A stretch of 64,000 nt of DNA, from assembly GCA_034387635.1 (NCBI GenBank), contig JAOANU010000007.1, positions 744,001-808,000 on the forward strand. Direction: 5' to 3'. A program made the translations under genes and the position numbers. Position 1 is the first letter of the stretch; each line of letters starts with the position of its first letter. Below, piece after piece: positions 1 to 11,793 of the stretch. Source of the DNA: Rhodosporidiobolus odoratus. Lineage: Eukaryota; Basidiomycota; Microbotryomycetes; Sporidiobolales; Sporidiobolaceae. The notes beneath the pieces were generated by a model. The model ran no database searches. It saw only the letters and a list, made by a program, of their open reading frames with translations, and was not told where the DNA came from.

Positions 1-2664
1 CAGCCAAGTAAGCACGCCAGGCAAGGTGAACCGCAAGAGTTCCTGTAAGAAGTAGGAGAGGGCGTCGCGCAGAATATCGAGGTCGACTACGCCAGCTCGA
101 CATGCCATCAGAGACTGTTTGAGGATTGTCGGCGCGACACGCAGTAGCATGCGAGGATCGGTAGCACTGTGGTAGACTGCATCAATAGCGGTAAGGAAAG
201 ATGAGTTCGAGGAAAGGGACGGACTGCATCAGATCATCCGAGATTCCTTCTCCAAACAAGGCCGCTATCCACCCGCTCACCGCCGTTCTCTCCTCGTCAG
301 GCAGAATCGACAGTGGGTACGTCGCAGCTGATGACGGGAGCCAGCCTACGAGGAAGCTGCTTGCTGAGCCGAGGTGGTATGCGAGGTTGGCGTCCAGCTG
401 CGAAGCAGTAAGAAGGAGTCATTCAGGCGGCGAATGGAGGGAGTGCAAATCCGCTGGACATACACCAAATCGAGCAACGACGAGCTGAACGAAGACGACT
501 AGAGTTCCGTATCGTTCTGTCGAGTTCTCCTCGCCTGCATCGCAATGAGGGAATGAATACGAAACCACGGAACAGGGAGCGACGAGGAGAGTATCGCACT
601 GAAGTCACTTTGCGCTGGGTCAAAGTCGTCGATGACCCTTCGTAGAGGCGCGAGGATCTGTCTCGGCTGAATGTGGAGCAGGAGTACCCCCAGTACGTCC
701 GCGTCTTGCGATAGCGTCTCGCAGAAGGAAGCGAGGTTGTGCAAGTCAGGCGGCGATGAAGAGGCGAGGGAGTGTATGCTCTGCGGGATGCGCCGATGCT
801 CAGTCGCCATAGCATAGAGGAAGTGGAGGACGAGTGCTCACCTCGCAGATCGCTCCTGAGATTGCCCGCTGTGCCGGAAGGTTGGACACGAGTTCCTCCA
901 GAATCTGCTTGAGTTGCTCCGGGTCGCCGCCTGCAAGACGAGCGGAGTAATCGACAAGCTGCAGCCAAGATTATCGTGAGCTCGCTGGGTCGTGGTCACG
1001 GCGGGAGAACAGGCGCGCCTGCACGGATTCCAGGTCGCTCCGCTCGACCGTCGTGGCGATGCTGGCGCCAACGTCTGGTGAGTACACCTCCTGCTGGCAC
1101 AGAGCCACCACGAGTTTGTCTGCTGCGGATGATAGTGAGGCAAGCGAGCTACTGCTGAAAGGGGTAGCTGGGATCAGCAAGGTAAACAGGCGTGAGATCT
1201 GCAACGCTGAAACTCGCTGACCCGTCTACATCCATGGCGTTTCCAACTGATGACGAAGAGTTTGCGCTCTTCACGAGCCGTATTGCCTGCGCGAGCGCGC
1301 TGGGGAACTGGCGGACCTATCTTGATTAGCGAACGCTGCGACAAGTCGGTTGAAGGTCACGCACGTCTTCCTTCGCGCCAAGCTCGCTGGATTCGTGCTT
1401 CTCTGCGACCGCTCGAAGCATATAAGGCAGCTGCATACGAAGTGTGAATGCCTATTCTAGATCATAAAAAAAGCAGAGAAGTGCCTACCTTGGCGAAAAC
1501 AGCACCTTCAATGACCTTATCCTGACGCACCATGCCGGTGACCGCTTTGAGCATCGGGAGAAGTAGGTCGGCCAAGCCGCGTACGTATGCTACCTCGGCC
1601 GCGGAGTCACGAAAGGGAGATTGGGCTAGTCGGTAGTTAAGGTAAGATTGGATCTGAGAAACAAGGGTGGCGGCGGGGGTGTGCGGAAGTGATATCTAGA
1701 GACAGTGGTCGGTGAGTACAATGTACAGAGTCCAGAGCCAAGAGTTGCCGAAGCACGGGAGAGCGTATCCAGAAGAAGGGAGGTGTCGATGACTTACTAG
1801 CCGGGATGCGAGCATGACTGCGTCAGGTTCGTAGGTCAACAGTCTGCCTTCGTCGTCCAGCGCCACAGGAGACGCGACTCGTCGTCGACCTCCTGAACTC
1901 AAGCGGCTCAGTGCCGTCTGTAGGTCCGCCTTGAGCTGCACTTCCCGACCAGCAGGCAGCGCTTCAATCGCTCGCTTGAGCGCGACCGTGCACTGCTCGA
2001 GGAGGTCCACCGAGACGTTCTTCTTGCTGATACGATGAGGCGGTCTTGAGAGGAAATGGGAAATCCAGCGTGCGGTTTGAGATAGTGAGGTAGAGGAGAC
2101 GAGGGGAAGAAGATTGTCGAGGACGAGCAGGGTGGCTTGTGCGACCTCCTGCGCGCTTGAAGAAGACTCGACAGGTTCTGCTGGGGAGGCCGATAGGGCG
2201 ACATTGACAAAGGTAAAGACGGTTTCAATGGTTGACGAAGAAAGGGCGCCAGTGATGGCTTGACGGGCGAGAAGACCTGGCCGAAGCATACGCGGTTGAC
2301 CCAGATCCGAAGGAGAGCCAAGTGCGCCCTGGACATAGTCGAGGATGATCGGGGCAGGGGATGCGCTGGCTTTCAGCAGGTCAATGAGGACGGCTGTAGG
2401 CAGAAAAGCGTCAGGCGTCCTAGGCCAACGATACAAAAGTGAAAGTAGCTCACCAGCGACGCCTTTCTCAGTCTCGCGTCCAGCCTGACCGCTTGCCTTG
2501 CCCGCTTGATGTACGAGAGACGCCCACTAGGCAATGAATGCGGCGTGAGTGGGGGTTATCCGCAATCAACTATAGCCGAATAAACTGCTTACAGTGGCCG
2601 CGGGTAGTCCTCTCGAGTAGCACACACGTGTTACTGCGTCCACAGAGCGGTGAGAAGAAGCCAT
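1..2664 (-). CDS. Mediator subunit 5-like protein (Med5/Nut1), 3' part cut by window edge
   Basis: Multi-exon gene read on the minus strand from an ATG at 2664. The first exon gives [20 protein letters not shown] and ends at a GTAAGC donor; the next exon, from about 2527, continues [14 protein letters not shown]. Later exons (2436-1790, about 1690-1490, 1190-970, 960-840, 810-510) are helical, Leu/Ala-rich and HEAT-like. They include a stretch ending [18 protein letters not shown] and, near the left edge, [18 protein letters not shown]. The architecture and these late segments resemble the fungal Mediator tail subunit Med5/Nut1, which helps the Mediator complex relay activator signals to RNA polymerase II. 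There is no catalytic motif to confirm this, and the C-terminus lies outside the window. The assignment rests on remembered family resemblance; another HEAT-repeat nuclear protein is possible. Confidence 0.5.
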
Positions 2665-3795
2665 AGAGTAGAAACAAGGATGCGAGAGAGGCTGATGAAA
2701 CTGTTTTGCGCCTTTCCTCGTCTGCTTCTCTCGCTTGCAGGCTAGGGCGATTTGCAAAGGCTGGTCTTACCGAATATATACTCGTGCTGCGCGGCGTCCT
2801 TGCGCACCGGTAGGGTCGACGTCTTTCCGGCCCGGCTGAACATCTCGCTCCTTCGCCTTGCTAATCTCGACGACGACGCTACACTTACTCTGATCCGGAA
2901 CGACTGCATGTTTGTCCTGGCGTCATGATTCCGCATTGGTCGGTGCGAGCGGCGTTATCGCGCGTGGACAAGCTCGTCAAGGGTGGACACGGTGATGTGA
3001 CGCATAAGCGCGACACGGCATGTGCGGCAACAATCACGGTCGTAACAGGCATACAACGGGTTACGGACAGAAGCGCCCGGCTGTTAGCCTCTCGTATCGC
3101 GACCACGCCCGTCGGCGGCGTCTGCTTTTTCTCTTCTTGCCTCGAAACCCTCGGGCCAGGGTTGCGAGTGCATGAGGTTACTTGCGCTTACCGATTAGAG
3201 TGCGTACCTCCTTTCTTCGACTAGTCGCACCCCTCGACGTCGTCTGACTCCCCGTTCTCCGCTATATGATGGCAGGAAGCTATCGCAACTTCATTCAGCC
3301 TTGGAGGTGATGTGCCGCGTTACGGGCCAGCAGGGATGTCGTACTGCGTCCGAGAGACCAGATCCGGTGCGGCTAGCGGCACCTCGTAGCTTCCTGTTGT
3401 CCGGTCAGTGGACTGAGCGTGTTCTTCCAAATAGTCCTCTTTTCCCCCTCTCCCGTGATTGCGCGTCCTAAGACTGGCACTCTCTGTCCAATGCAGGTAT
3501 GCCCAGCGTTTCTGTACCAGGCTGACGCGGCTGTATAGCTCGTCCCGCTTGGCGCTTGCTCGCGGAGAGAAAGAAGAAAAACTCACGTTGAGGGAAAGTT
3601 GGCAGCCCGTTCAAGCACCTTGCCAAGTGGGCCCGCCAGACACTCAGTCAAGCATAGTCATGTTGCTTCCTGAGCTGTCTCTGCATGCTTAGGAAGATAT
3701 CAACTTGAAAGAGTTGACTTGACCCCTCTCCGCAACCCGACCCTGACTTCTCTCTCTCTCTCTCTCTTCCACGTGCACCTCGACAACGCTTGAGG
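2665..3795. other. Intergenic region, about 1.1 kb, with no confident gene
   Basis: This gap separates the divergently transcribed Med5-like and F-box genes, so it should hold both promoters. On the minus strand, 2843-2771 starts with ATG and reads MFSRAGKTSTLPVRKDAAQH before a good GTAAGA donor. It could be an upstream exon of the Med5-like gene or a tiny separate gene. Other open frames here, for example 3320-3586 minus, have no family resemblance. A CT-dinucleotide run at about 3749-3768 lies just upstream of the F-box start codon. Confidence 0.5.
3749..3768. repeat. CT dinucleotide run in the F-box gene 5' leader
   Basis: About nine CT units lie roughly 30 bases before the ATG at 3796. 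CT-rich leaders are common just upstream of start sites in basidiomycete genes. It is probably a pyrimidine-rich promoter or leader element rather than anything coding. Confidence 0.7.
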
Positions 3796-6700
3796 ATGAC
3801 TGGACGCACCAAATACCCGCGCAAAGCAGCTATCAGTATCACCTACGACGATCCCCCCGAGTTCGACGAGATTGAGAGTGGGACGGACGATGAGCGAGGA
3901 GGATCGAGTGGGGGAACGGAGGCGAAGAAGAACAAGGGCAAGGGTGAGTATCTATCTGCCACCTGACTGTACCGTTGACTCTAGCCTACTATACGACCGC
4001 AGCCCGCAAGGAAGTGTGCGAGACGGACAGCAGCGAGGACGACGACGAGCCGACTCCGCCGAAGACGAAGAAGAAGAAGATGGTTGCCGCGCCCAAGAAG
4101 AAAGCTAGGGGCAAAGGCGAGAAGGCTGCGAAGGACCATGGCAAGCTCGAGTCTCTCAAGACGATGCCGGTGGAGCTTCTCGTGGAGGTTCGTACTCTCT
4201 CGCTTGTTCTGTTTCCGACGCACCTTACTTACCTGTGGCGCATGGCAGATCTTCTCGCACCTCGACCCGCAAGACCTGCTCGCAGTCAACACCGTCAGCA
4301 AGACCTACCATGCCTTGCTTTCGTCCACTTCGTCGACCTTGATATGGAAACGCGCTCGCGAACGCTTCGACCTGCCCGAGGCGACCGTTGGCAATTTCAC
4401 CGAGATGCAGTACGCGCAACTCATGTTTGGGACTCGCTGTCAGGTGCGTTTGCTTTCCATATGTTCGCTTACAGCAGCTCAACTTTCGTCCTCCAGCATT
4501 GCGGCAGCAAAGCGAAGTTCGCCGATTTTTTCATACGTCAACGCATTTGCACCGAGTGTCGCCGTGAGAAGTAGGCCAAGGTCTTCTTTCTGTGCTTGAC
4601 GGAACTGACCCGAGAATATCAGATTTGTCAAGCTCAACTGGCTTTACAAAAGTCATCCCGGTTTGCATCCGGCTACGAAGCATTGTATCCTGCCGAGCTA
4701 CCGTATGTTGCATACCTTTCCACCTGCGATACGCAAGCTCACAGTGTCTTGCCGGCCACAATTACAGACTCGCCGGCGGCGACCAGGTGGACCGTCGCAA
4801 AGCGTGCGTGACATCCTGTACCTGGTTATGTTAGTCCCCGCTGCATCGCTGACATTGACTCATTGAATAGCGTACGGATGTACTGCCGAGCTCGAACGCT
4901 ACAGCGCCCTTCTCTGGAAGCTGCAGTACGAGGAAGTTGACGCCGAAGAAGGCGATAGCCGGGACGACACTGACTCGGATCTCTCGGACCTCACGCCTTC
5001 TCCCCCCTCGTCGACTTTTCCTGAAGGTCGCAATCGCCGTTATCATTCCAGTAGACGCATCAGCTATGCGGAAGAGTCCGACAGTGAAGACGAGATTGTC
5101 TCCTCTACCGTTCTCAAACCTTCCCGCAAAGTCGAAGCATTCGTCGCACTACGGCAAAAGTTGATCGACGCTATCCACGCGGTGCGTTCGTGCTTTGGAA
5201 GCTGTTCCTTGGTAATGCTATACTCACCATACATTTGATCGGCAGGAGGCGAGAACACTTCGCCTTTGCCAGTTCAGGGTATTTAAGCAGGTAGAAGAGG
5301 CGGCTTGGGAGGCGAAGCGCATTCCCTACCAGACGCACGCGGCGATGTGGCGTCGAGCTGATGCGTCAGTCGAATCATCAGTCGATCTGCCTTGTACTGA
5401 CCGACTTCGCTTCGACAGACTCGAGGAGAAAGTCCTCGGGCTCGGCCTCGGGTACACCAACGCCGACTTCAGCGGTGGATGGTACACGAATAAGCTTGTG
5501 ATGGACCCTGAGCCCCTGACCAACGAGAGTGAGCTCAGCTCTCGCGCCCGCCGCTCGCTCATGCTAACTCCACCCGCACGGGTAGTCTGGGACGACATCC
5601 AGCCGAAGATTCTGAAACTTCTCACTCGTCTCACAAGGACGAAAGTCAAGAAAGAGGAGGTCTCCGCCCTGCAGACCCGTCAGAAAGATCTCCGTCATCG
5701 CTACGACAAACTTCAGAAGAGCCTTTCCGAAACCGCTCGTCCTTTCCTCCCTCTTTTCGTTGACTTCCTCCTTCTCCCCTCGGTCAAAGAGCTCTGGCTC
5801 GGAGGCGCCGCTGTCAACGACCAGCGCTGGTACGAGTCGCTTGACGCGGTCATCGAGGATATCGAAGAATATCGCCTCGAGCTCGTCCTTCACGCTCGGG
5901 GTGTCATTCTCGCTGCTGCCAGGGACGTGAGCGACGAGGGTATGTCCGACCTCGACGACGAGGAAGAAGACGACTCTCCCGACGTGAGCGACGAGTTCTT
6001 TGATCGCGCTACCTCCCTCGTCGCCTGTTCCTTCAAGGACTGCACCCACAGCCACATGATCCATGACTCGTCAATCCCGCGCGGTATCTACGGTCGTCGT
6101 CGGTGGGTCAGCGATCCACATTCGGTTGGAACGCTCGTTGCCGTCCTCAAGCATCAGCACATCCTTCACAACTTCAACGACAATCTCTCCACCACCCTCA
6201 CCAAGAAAGTGGCGGGGGCTTCGACCTCGGCCTCGACCTCTTCCGACCCCATCCTTCAGCCCCAGTACCGTACCCACCTTCCCGCGGCAATCGCCTCGGC
6301 AGTTCTCGCTTTCCTCGATCTCGCGGGAGCAGATCCGGCGACCGCTGGGAAGGAGGAGATTGAGGAGGCCAACAGGAATGGGCAGTGGGAGTGGGAGAAT
6401 TCGACGACGCATCAGAGGTTCGCTCGGCATGATGGATGGGAGGTGCTCGTGCGTGTTTTCTCGTCGTCCGTTACAATTCCATCACCTGTTCCCTTGTCGA
6501 TTAAGACTCGCCTGTGATTCCCATTGCCGGCTCGCTGCTGGGCCGTGTACCTCCTGCATGACTGGGATCTGACCGCTGAATTCGGTACTCACAGCTCCGC
6601 CTGATCAAACGCGCGTGCGACAAACTCTCGAAAGTCAAGCCGCCAAAGACGCTCGACCCACCTATCATCGTTCAGCACCCTCCGACCACTTGGCTCACCT

Positions 6701-6957
6701 CGTACTTCGACGAGAAGGGGAAGAGCCGTGAGGAGGAGAGAAGCGAGCACGTTGGGCGTGTACACGTGGAGGGCTTGACTAGCGATGAGGAGGAAGAGGG
6801 GGAGGGGCAGGAGGTGAGGGGGAGGGTGAAGCTGGAGAGCAACGACGAGGACGGTGAAGAGGAAGACATGGATGAGGCGAGCGAGGTGGAGGAGGGGGAG
6901 AGTGAGAGGTTCGCCATCAGATTTGACGAGGAGGAAGAGGAAAGTGACGACGAGTGA
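3796..6957 (+). CDS. F-box protein with acidic tail
   Basis: Starts MTGRTKYPRKAAISITYDDP, then runs through a Lys/Glu-rich linker to an F-box split by an intron. The F-box reads LKTMPVELLVE, then IFSHLDPQDLLAVNTVSKTY and FLIWKRARE-like residues, about 4150-4440. Such proteins use the F-box to bind Skp1 and present substrates to an SCF ubiquitin ligase. A short Cys-containing segment (CGSKAKFADFFIRQRICTEC, 4499-4570) and further cysteines in the next exons may bind metal. The long exon 5345-6449 is unrecognised and mostly helical. The last exon (from about 6596) ends in a very acidic Glu/Asp tail with stop TGA at 6955-6957. Introns are short; one at about 5366-5422 is 57 bases and open in frame, so its removal is inferred from its GTCAGT donor and CTGAC branch site. 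The substrate is unknown. Confidence 0.8.
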
Positions 6958-6972
6958 CGAGGCGTCGCAATA

Positions 6973-7152
6973 GTAAGTCGCTTGTAGCTTGTCTTTCCCG
7001 CTTGGTCTCCTGTGACATCTTTGCTTGTATCTCACTGCACTGTACTGCACTGCACTGCACTGCAGCGCGTCTGCTCCCTTCCCATCTGAGCGAGCGCGAG
7101 ACTGAGGAAACTTGAAACCCGACCTTCTCAACTCTGCCATGCAACTCACCAG
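6973..7152 (+). other. Possible intron in the F-box gene 3' UTR
   Basis: A perfect GTAAGT donor lies 15 bases after the F-box stop codon. A candidate acceptor (CAACTCACCAG) follows near 7152, with the recurrent intron motif GACCTTCTCAACTCTGC just before it. The pairing is an inference; RNA evidence would be needed. The interval also holds the CTGCA repeat at 7033-7064. Confidence 0.3.
7033..7064. repeat. CTGCA pentanucleotide microsatellite
   Basis: About six near-perfect CACTG/CTGCA pentamers in tandem, with one interruption (CTGTA), downstream of the F-box stop codon and not in any supported coding exon. Confidence 0.85.
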
Positions 7153-7191
7153 AATCAATACTAGGCGTCTTCGGCTGCGAGCATCACTGCT

Positions 7192-7722
7192 TCATACGCC
7201 TAGAATCTCCCTCGCTCTTTCCCACCCTCCCGCACCAATCCGAACCCCTACAGTCAACCCCGCCGCCGCCCCCAGCTCCGATCGCCAACCCCTTTTTCTT
7301 GCGAAATCTACCCATCCTGCCTCCCCACCTCGCGTCTTCTCCTTCTCCTTCTCAATCGCTCTCGCCTCACCTCTTCTCTTTCCATGTACCCCTGCCAGCC
7401 CCTTCATTTTCCTCACCGCCCCTTCTTCGGGCGGGAAACCCGCCATCTCCAGTCCTGGCAACCCATCCACCGAGTCCGCATTCTTGAGTTTCCAGTAAGC
7501 GAGCATACCATTTGGCTCTCGGAGTTTGGGGCGAGAGAACCGGGTTGAGAGGAAATGTCGAGGTACCAAGGCTTGAGTCGGAGAGACGAGATGGAAGACG
7601 TCGTCGTGGCCAACACTTCAACTCAAAGTCGTCTGCACACACAAATAGCCCGACGGCGGGGTAGAAAAAAGGTGAACCCGAGAGAAAGAAAAGGCATGGA
7701 ACTGACCTTTCGGGCTATCCAT
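7192..7722 (-). CDS. Unresolved small gene or decayed ORF
   Basis: The 1.4-kb gap between the F-box and complex I genes has minus-strand open frames with gene-like composition. A candidate first exon (MDSPK, ATG at 7722) has a GTCAGT donor and an acceptor near 7636. Downstream, two different frames look coding: one contains LRLKPWYLDISSQPGSLAP and another MLAYWKLKNADSVDGLPGLE, stopping at 7192. I could not join them with one plausible splice, so this may be a small gene with a missed intron, a frameshifted pseudogene, or chance. The plus-strand frame 7139-7498 (MQLTRINTRRLRLR) is Ser/Pro-rich and looks like the shadow. No family recognised. Confidence 0.25.
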
Positions 7723-8337
7723 TCACCGTTCCTTCTCCATTGAGCGGCGCTGTGGCGGCCCCTAGAACGTTTTCTGCTCCCTAGTCATAGTATGCCGGTA
7801 GCAGCCTCGAGGCTCGTACAAGGGGTCGGCATGCATGGCAAGTGGGACACACAGTGTAGAAGCATACACAGGAAAGGTGGCAAACCGGATCCAATCGATC
7901 CAACTCTCAGGTACTTCAACATTAGAATGCGCCCATACTTGAGCACTGAGTCGAGGTCCAGCAGCAAGTGCAAATGTGTGCGGCGGGCCGGTACCGCGGA
8001 GTGCAGGGAGAAGTAACGAACGACGACCGATCAAGCGCTACGAAGTTGTGCGAAGTGCGCGTACAGACGTAGCTACCGCCGGCGGTAGGAGAGCACGTCG
8101 AGTCAAGGTCAGGCGATGGAGACGAAGCGAGTCAACCCCGGACAACTCAATCCGATCACGGAGCCCTGGGAAAGCTGCCTGTCCAGACGGTCCCAAGCCA
8201 CGTCGAAGAATGTGTGTACAGCCGTTGCGCATCGGGGGAAAAAACTCGAAAGAAACGAGAAACGAGAGAAAAAGAACTAGAAAAAGGGAAGAGAAAACAA
8301 ACGCATGACAATCCATCCATTGGTCGTCCATCCACTT
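7723..8337. other. Non-coding gap, 3' side of the complex I gene
   Basis: Short open frames only, none with a recognisable family or a convincing exon structure. It probably contains the 3' UTR of the minus-strand complex I gene, which stops at 8338, and the 5' side of the unresolved small gene at 7192-7722. Confidence 0.5.
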
Positions 8338-11300
8338 CTAGGCGCGAACGGTAACCTTGGGCGCGTCACCCTCGGCGCCAGACTTGCCCTCGACGAATGC
8401 TCGAGTCGCTTTGCCCATGGTGACCGAGGCGCGGGTGATCGGGTCGGTGCGGTAGCTGCGATGAAGAATGAACGAAACCGAGAGGGATTGCGACAACGAG
8501 AACGGGCGGCGCGAAACGAGGTGATAGGAAGGAAACGAAGAGGTCAGTCACACTTGGCTGCCCAACAGAAAGGCAAAGGAAGGGGTAGACGAAAGCAAAA
8601 CGCACAAGTTCTCCACCGGCTTCCTGAACGCCCCAGTGAGCCCATCCAACCCCTTCCTCCTCTCGGCCTCCTTCTCCCCCTTGACCCTCAACGCCTTCAA
8701 CCCCTCCAACACCGAACTCGGCCTCTCAACCTCCCCATACCTAACCAAAGTCGGACTGACATCCCACATCCTATCCCTCATAGCTCCGGTACCATCGTAC
8801 GGCAACGTCTCACCGAGGACCTCGCTCAAAGCCCTAAGGATTTTCCAATCCTCCCTCGCAGCACCGGGGGGAGGAACCGCCGCTCGACCCAATTGAGTTC
8901 GTCCTTCAGTGTTGACCCACGTAACCGACTTTTCCGTGTAGGCGCAACCGGGGAGAACAACGTCGGCGTATTGGGCACCGGCGTCACCGTGGTGACCTTG
9001 GTAGACCACGAAGGCGTCGCGGGGGATGGCGGAGGGACTAAAGTCGTCGGCGTTGAGGAGGTAGATGAATTTGGGAGTCGAGGTGGAGGAAGAGGCGGAG
9101 GGGACGAAACCGACATCGTAGGCGGCTGTTCGGGAGGCGGCCTGTCATGTCGCAAGAGAGTCGCGCACATTGGGTTGGAGAGGAAGGGTACGAGGTACAA
9201 AAGTCAGTCACACTGGACCGAATGAAAGACCGGGAGAGAGACAGTCAAAAAACGCACTCGCTGAAGAACGTTGTACCCAACCCACTCATCGTTAACAAAC
9301 TTGGCTTCGTTGGCCTCGACAAACTTGGCCACCTCCGCAAAGACCTTGGCACCCTCCTCATGTTCCGTAACAGCCGAACCGAGGATAATCATGGGCCTCT
9401 TGGCCTCCTTCAACTGCTTAGCCCAATCACCCTTCTTTCCACTCAACACCTCCTTGACCGAAGCCAAATCGGCTCCGAGGTGTTCATACCCGAATGTGCT
9501 GTCGAATTCCTCTCCGATCAAGGCCAAATCCGTCTCGTTCCTCAACCACGTCTTGCGAAGACGAGCGTTGATGATGGCGGCTTCGTGACGAGGGTTGGTA
9601 CCGATCAAGAGAACGCGATCGGCGTACTCGACGCCGGCGATGGAAGACCCAAAGGTGTAGGTCGAACGGTGATCAACTCCATGAGCAGGAGGAAGGGACG
9701 CAAGAACGCCATCTGTGGTAGTGTTGTCCGATCCAAGACGGTTCACGAGATCCTTGAGCGCGACGAGCGATTCCGTGTCGGCCAAAGATCCAGCCACGGC
9801 CTGGATCTCGTTACCCTTGGCTCCCGAAGCGGCGAGTCCATCCTTGATGGCGCCGAGAGCTTGCGGCCAAGTGACGGTCTGGAACCGATCGCCGACGCGA
9901 ACGAGAGGGGTGTTGAGACGTTGAGTCTTGAGACCATCGTACGCGAAACGGGTCTTGTCCGAAATCCACTCCTCGTTGATGTCGTCGTTGAGGCGGGGTT
10001 CGACGCGCATGACGAGGAGACCGCGAGAGTCGACGCGGATGTTGGACCCAACGGCGTCGAGGACATCAATCGACTCGGTGTTCTTGAGCTCCCAAGGGCG
10101 GGCTTCAAACGAGTAAGGCTTGGAGGTGAGAGCGCCGACCGGGCAGAGGTCGATGATGTTGCCCGACATCTCAGAGTTGATCGTCTTCTCGATGTAGGTG
10201 CCAATCTGCATGTCGTTTCCGCGTCCCGAAGTACCGAGGTCCTGAACGCCGGCGACCTCGTTGGCGAAACGAACGCAACGAGTGCAGTGGATGCATCGGT
10301 TCATCGACGTCTTGATGAGAGGACCAAAGTTCTTGTCCTCGGTAGCACGCTTGCCAGTGATCTCGTGGAAACGGGTGCGATCGGAACCGTAGCGCATCGA
10401 CTGGTCTTGGAGGTCGCACTCGCCGCCTTGGTCGCAAATCGGGCAGTCGAGGGGGTGGTTGGCGAGGAGGAACTCCATAACACCCTCGCGGGCCTTGTGG
10501 ACAGTAGGCGTGTTGGTCTTGACCTTCTGGCCGGGCCTGCAGAGAGTGACAGGGTCAGCAGGCGGAAGGTGCGAAAGGTAAGAGCAGTGACTGACATGGC
10601 GGGAAGGGCGCAGGAAGCTTGCGGTTTTGGCGGGCCGGGAGAGACTTCGACGAGGCACATGCTGTAGGGCAGAACAGCGTCAGTGCGGCGGTCGAGGAAG
10701 GGAAGAAATGGGGAACGCACCGGCAGTTACCAGCGATGTTTAGGCGGTCTGAGAATGGAGTTGGTCGAGGTCAGCAAGCCCCTCTGAATGCCGCACGTCT
10801 AGTAGAGAGAGCGGCCAAAGCCGTCCGTCTCCCCGATAAACAGCACGCTCGAAGAGAAAGAAAAGCCTCACCATGGTAGCAGAAACGAGGGATGGTGGCG
10901 CCTGTAGATGAGAAGCAGCGTAAGTGTGGCTGCTCGGTTCCGAGATATGCATGGTCGCCGTTTGGCTCCAGCAGAAAGACCCATGTCGGTACCCCGCCTT
11001 CATTGCTCGCACTGCAGGCAGCAGTCGAAACTATGGCCGAAGGGGGCGAGGCAGGACGAGCTCCATTCGAGCCAGCGTCGACTACATGACAGTGGCCGGA
11101 AGCCCCTCCGGCTGGCCGGGCTCAGTCGAGGGTCGCGGATCCGCTTTCCTCGACTGCCGACCTGAAATCGCGACTGGTCGCTGACACGGTGGAGAGAGGT
11201 TTTGAACGCACCGGCTTTCTCGCAGGCCTGGATGAGAGCAGAGCCTTGTTCTACGGTGACGGGTACGCCATCGACCTCGAGGGTGATCTCAGCCTGGCGA

Positions 11301-11392
11301 ACGGGGGTGGAAGCGAGAGTTCGTTGTTGCTGTTGTTGGAGGGAGCGGGCGATGCGACGCTGTGATGAAGCGCGGAGTGAACGAGAGAGCAT
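8338..11392 (-). CDS. NDUFS1: NADH:ubiquinone oxidoreductase 75/78-kDa iron-sulfur subunit (NDUFS1/NUAM), mitochondrial
   Basis: This is the largest peripheral-arm subunit of respiratory complex I; its iron-sulfur clusters pass electrons from NADH toward ubiquinone at the mitochondrial inner membrane. Read from ATG at 11392: an Arg/Ser/Gln-rich presequence, then a 2Fe-2S ferredoxin-like domain (AEITLEVDGVPVTVEQGSAL, IPRFCYH, LNIAGNCRMCLVEV), split by long introns. The main exon (10540-9260) has the His/Cys cluster segment HPLDCPICDQGGECDLQDQS, then MNRCIHCTRCVRFANEVAGV and the molybdopterin-oxidoreductase-like domain. Next comes YQGHHGDAGAQYADVVLPGC (about 9009-8950). The C-terminal exon has YRTDPITRASVTMGKATRAF, and TAG falls at 8338-8340. 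Length and motif order match the family. A functional complex I fits a strictly respiring yeast. The plus-strand frame 9147-10667 is only its antisense shadow. Confidence 0.97.
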
Positions 11393-11793
11393 CTTGTGTG
11401 TGCTCCTGTCACTGACAGACACCGGGAGAGAGGTGGCGGACAAGGGGAAAACAGGACGACGAGGGGAGAGGGAGAACCAACCATAACTCTCTCATCATCA
11501 ATCTCATCACACAGTCACCCAGTGCTCTACTGTGACGACGTGAACCCTCTACGGTACGCTTGACATGCCCTCTGCGCCTCCTTTGACCTCTTCTGGTCCG
11601 TTGTGGCGTGGTTAACCTCGTCTTTCTCTCCTCGCTGGCTTCATCCGCGTCGTCGCACATCGCTCTTCTCAACCATCTCAAACCACAGAACCATACACCC
11701 ACACCGAGTAAGTCACTGTTCCCCCTTGTCACTGACACCCCGCTCTCGTCTCGTCCTCAGAATGCCGGCTGACCCCCTCCCCCTCCTCCAGTC

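Noticed and set aside
8305..9225. 306-codon plus-strand ORF beside the complex I gene end
   Set aside because: Most of it is complementary to the last complex I exons; no independent support.
9147..10667. Long plus-strand ORF (506 codons) opposite the complex I gene
   Set aside because: It mirrors the strongly C/G-ending codons of the real minus-strand protein, has no domain, and the minus strand matches NDUFS1 throughout.
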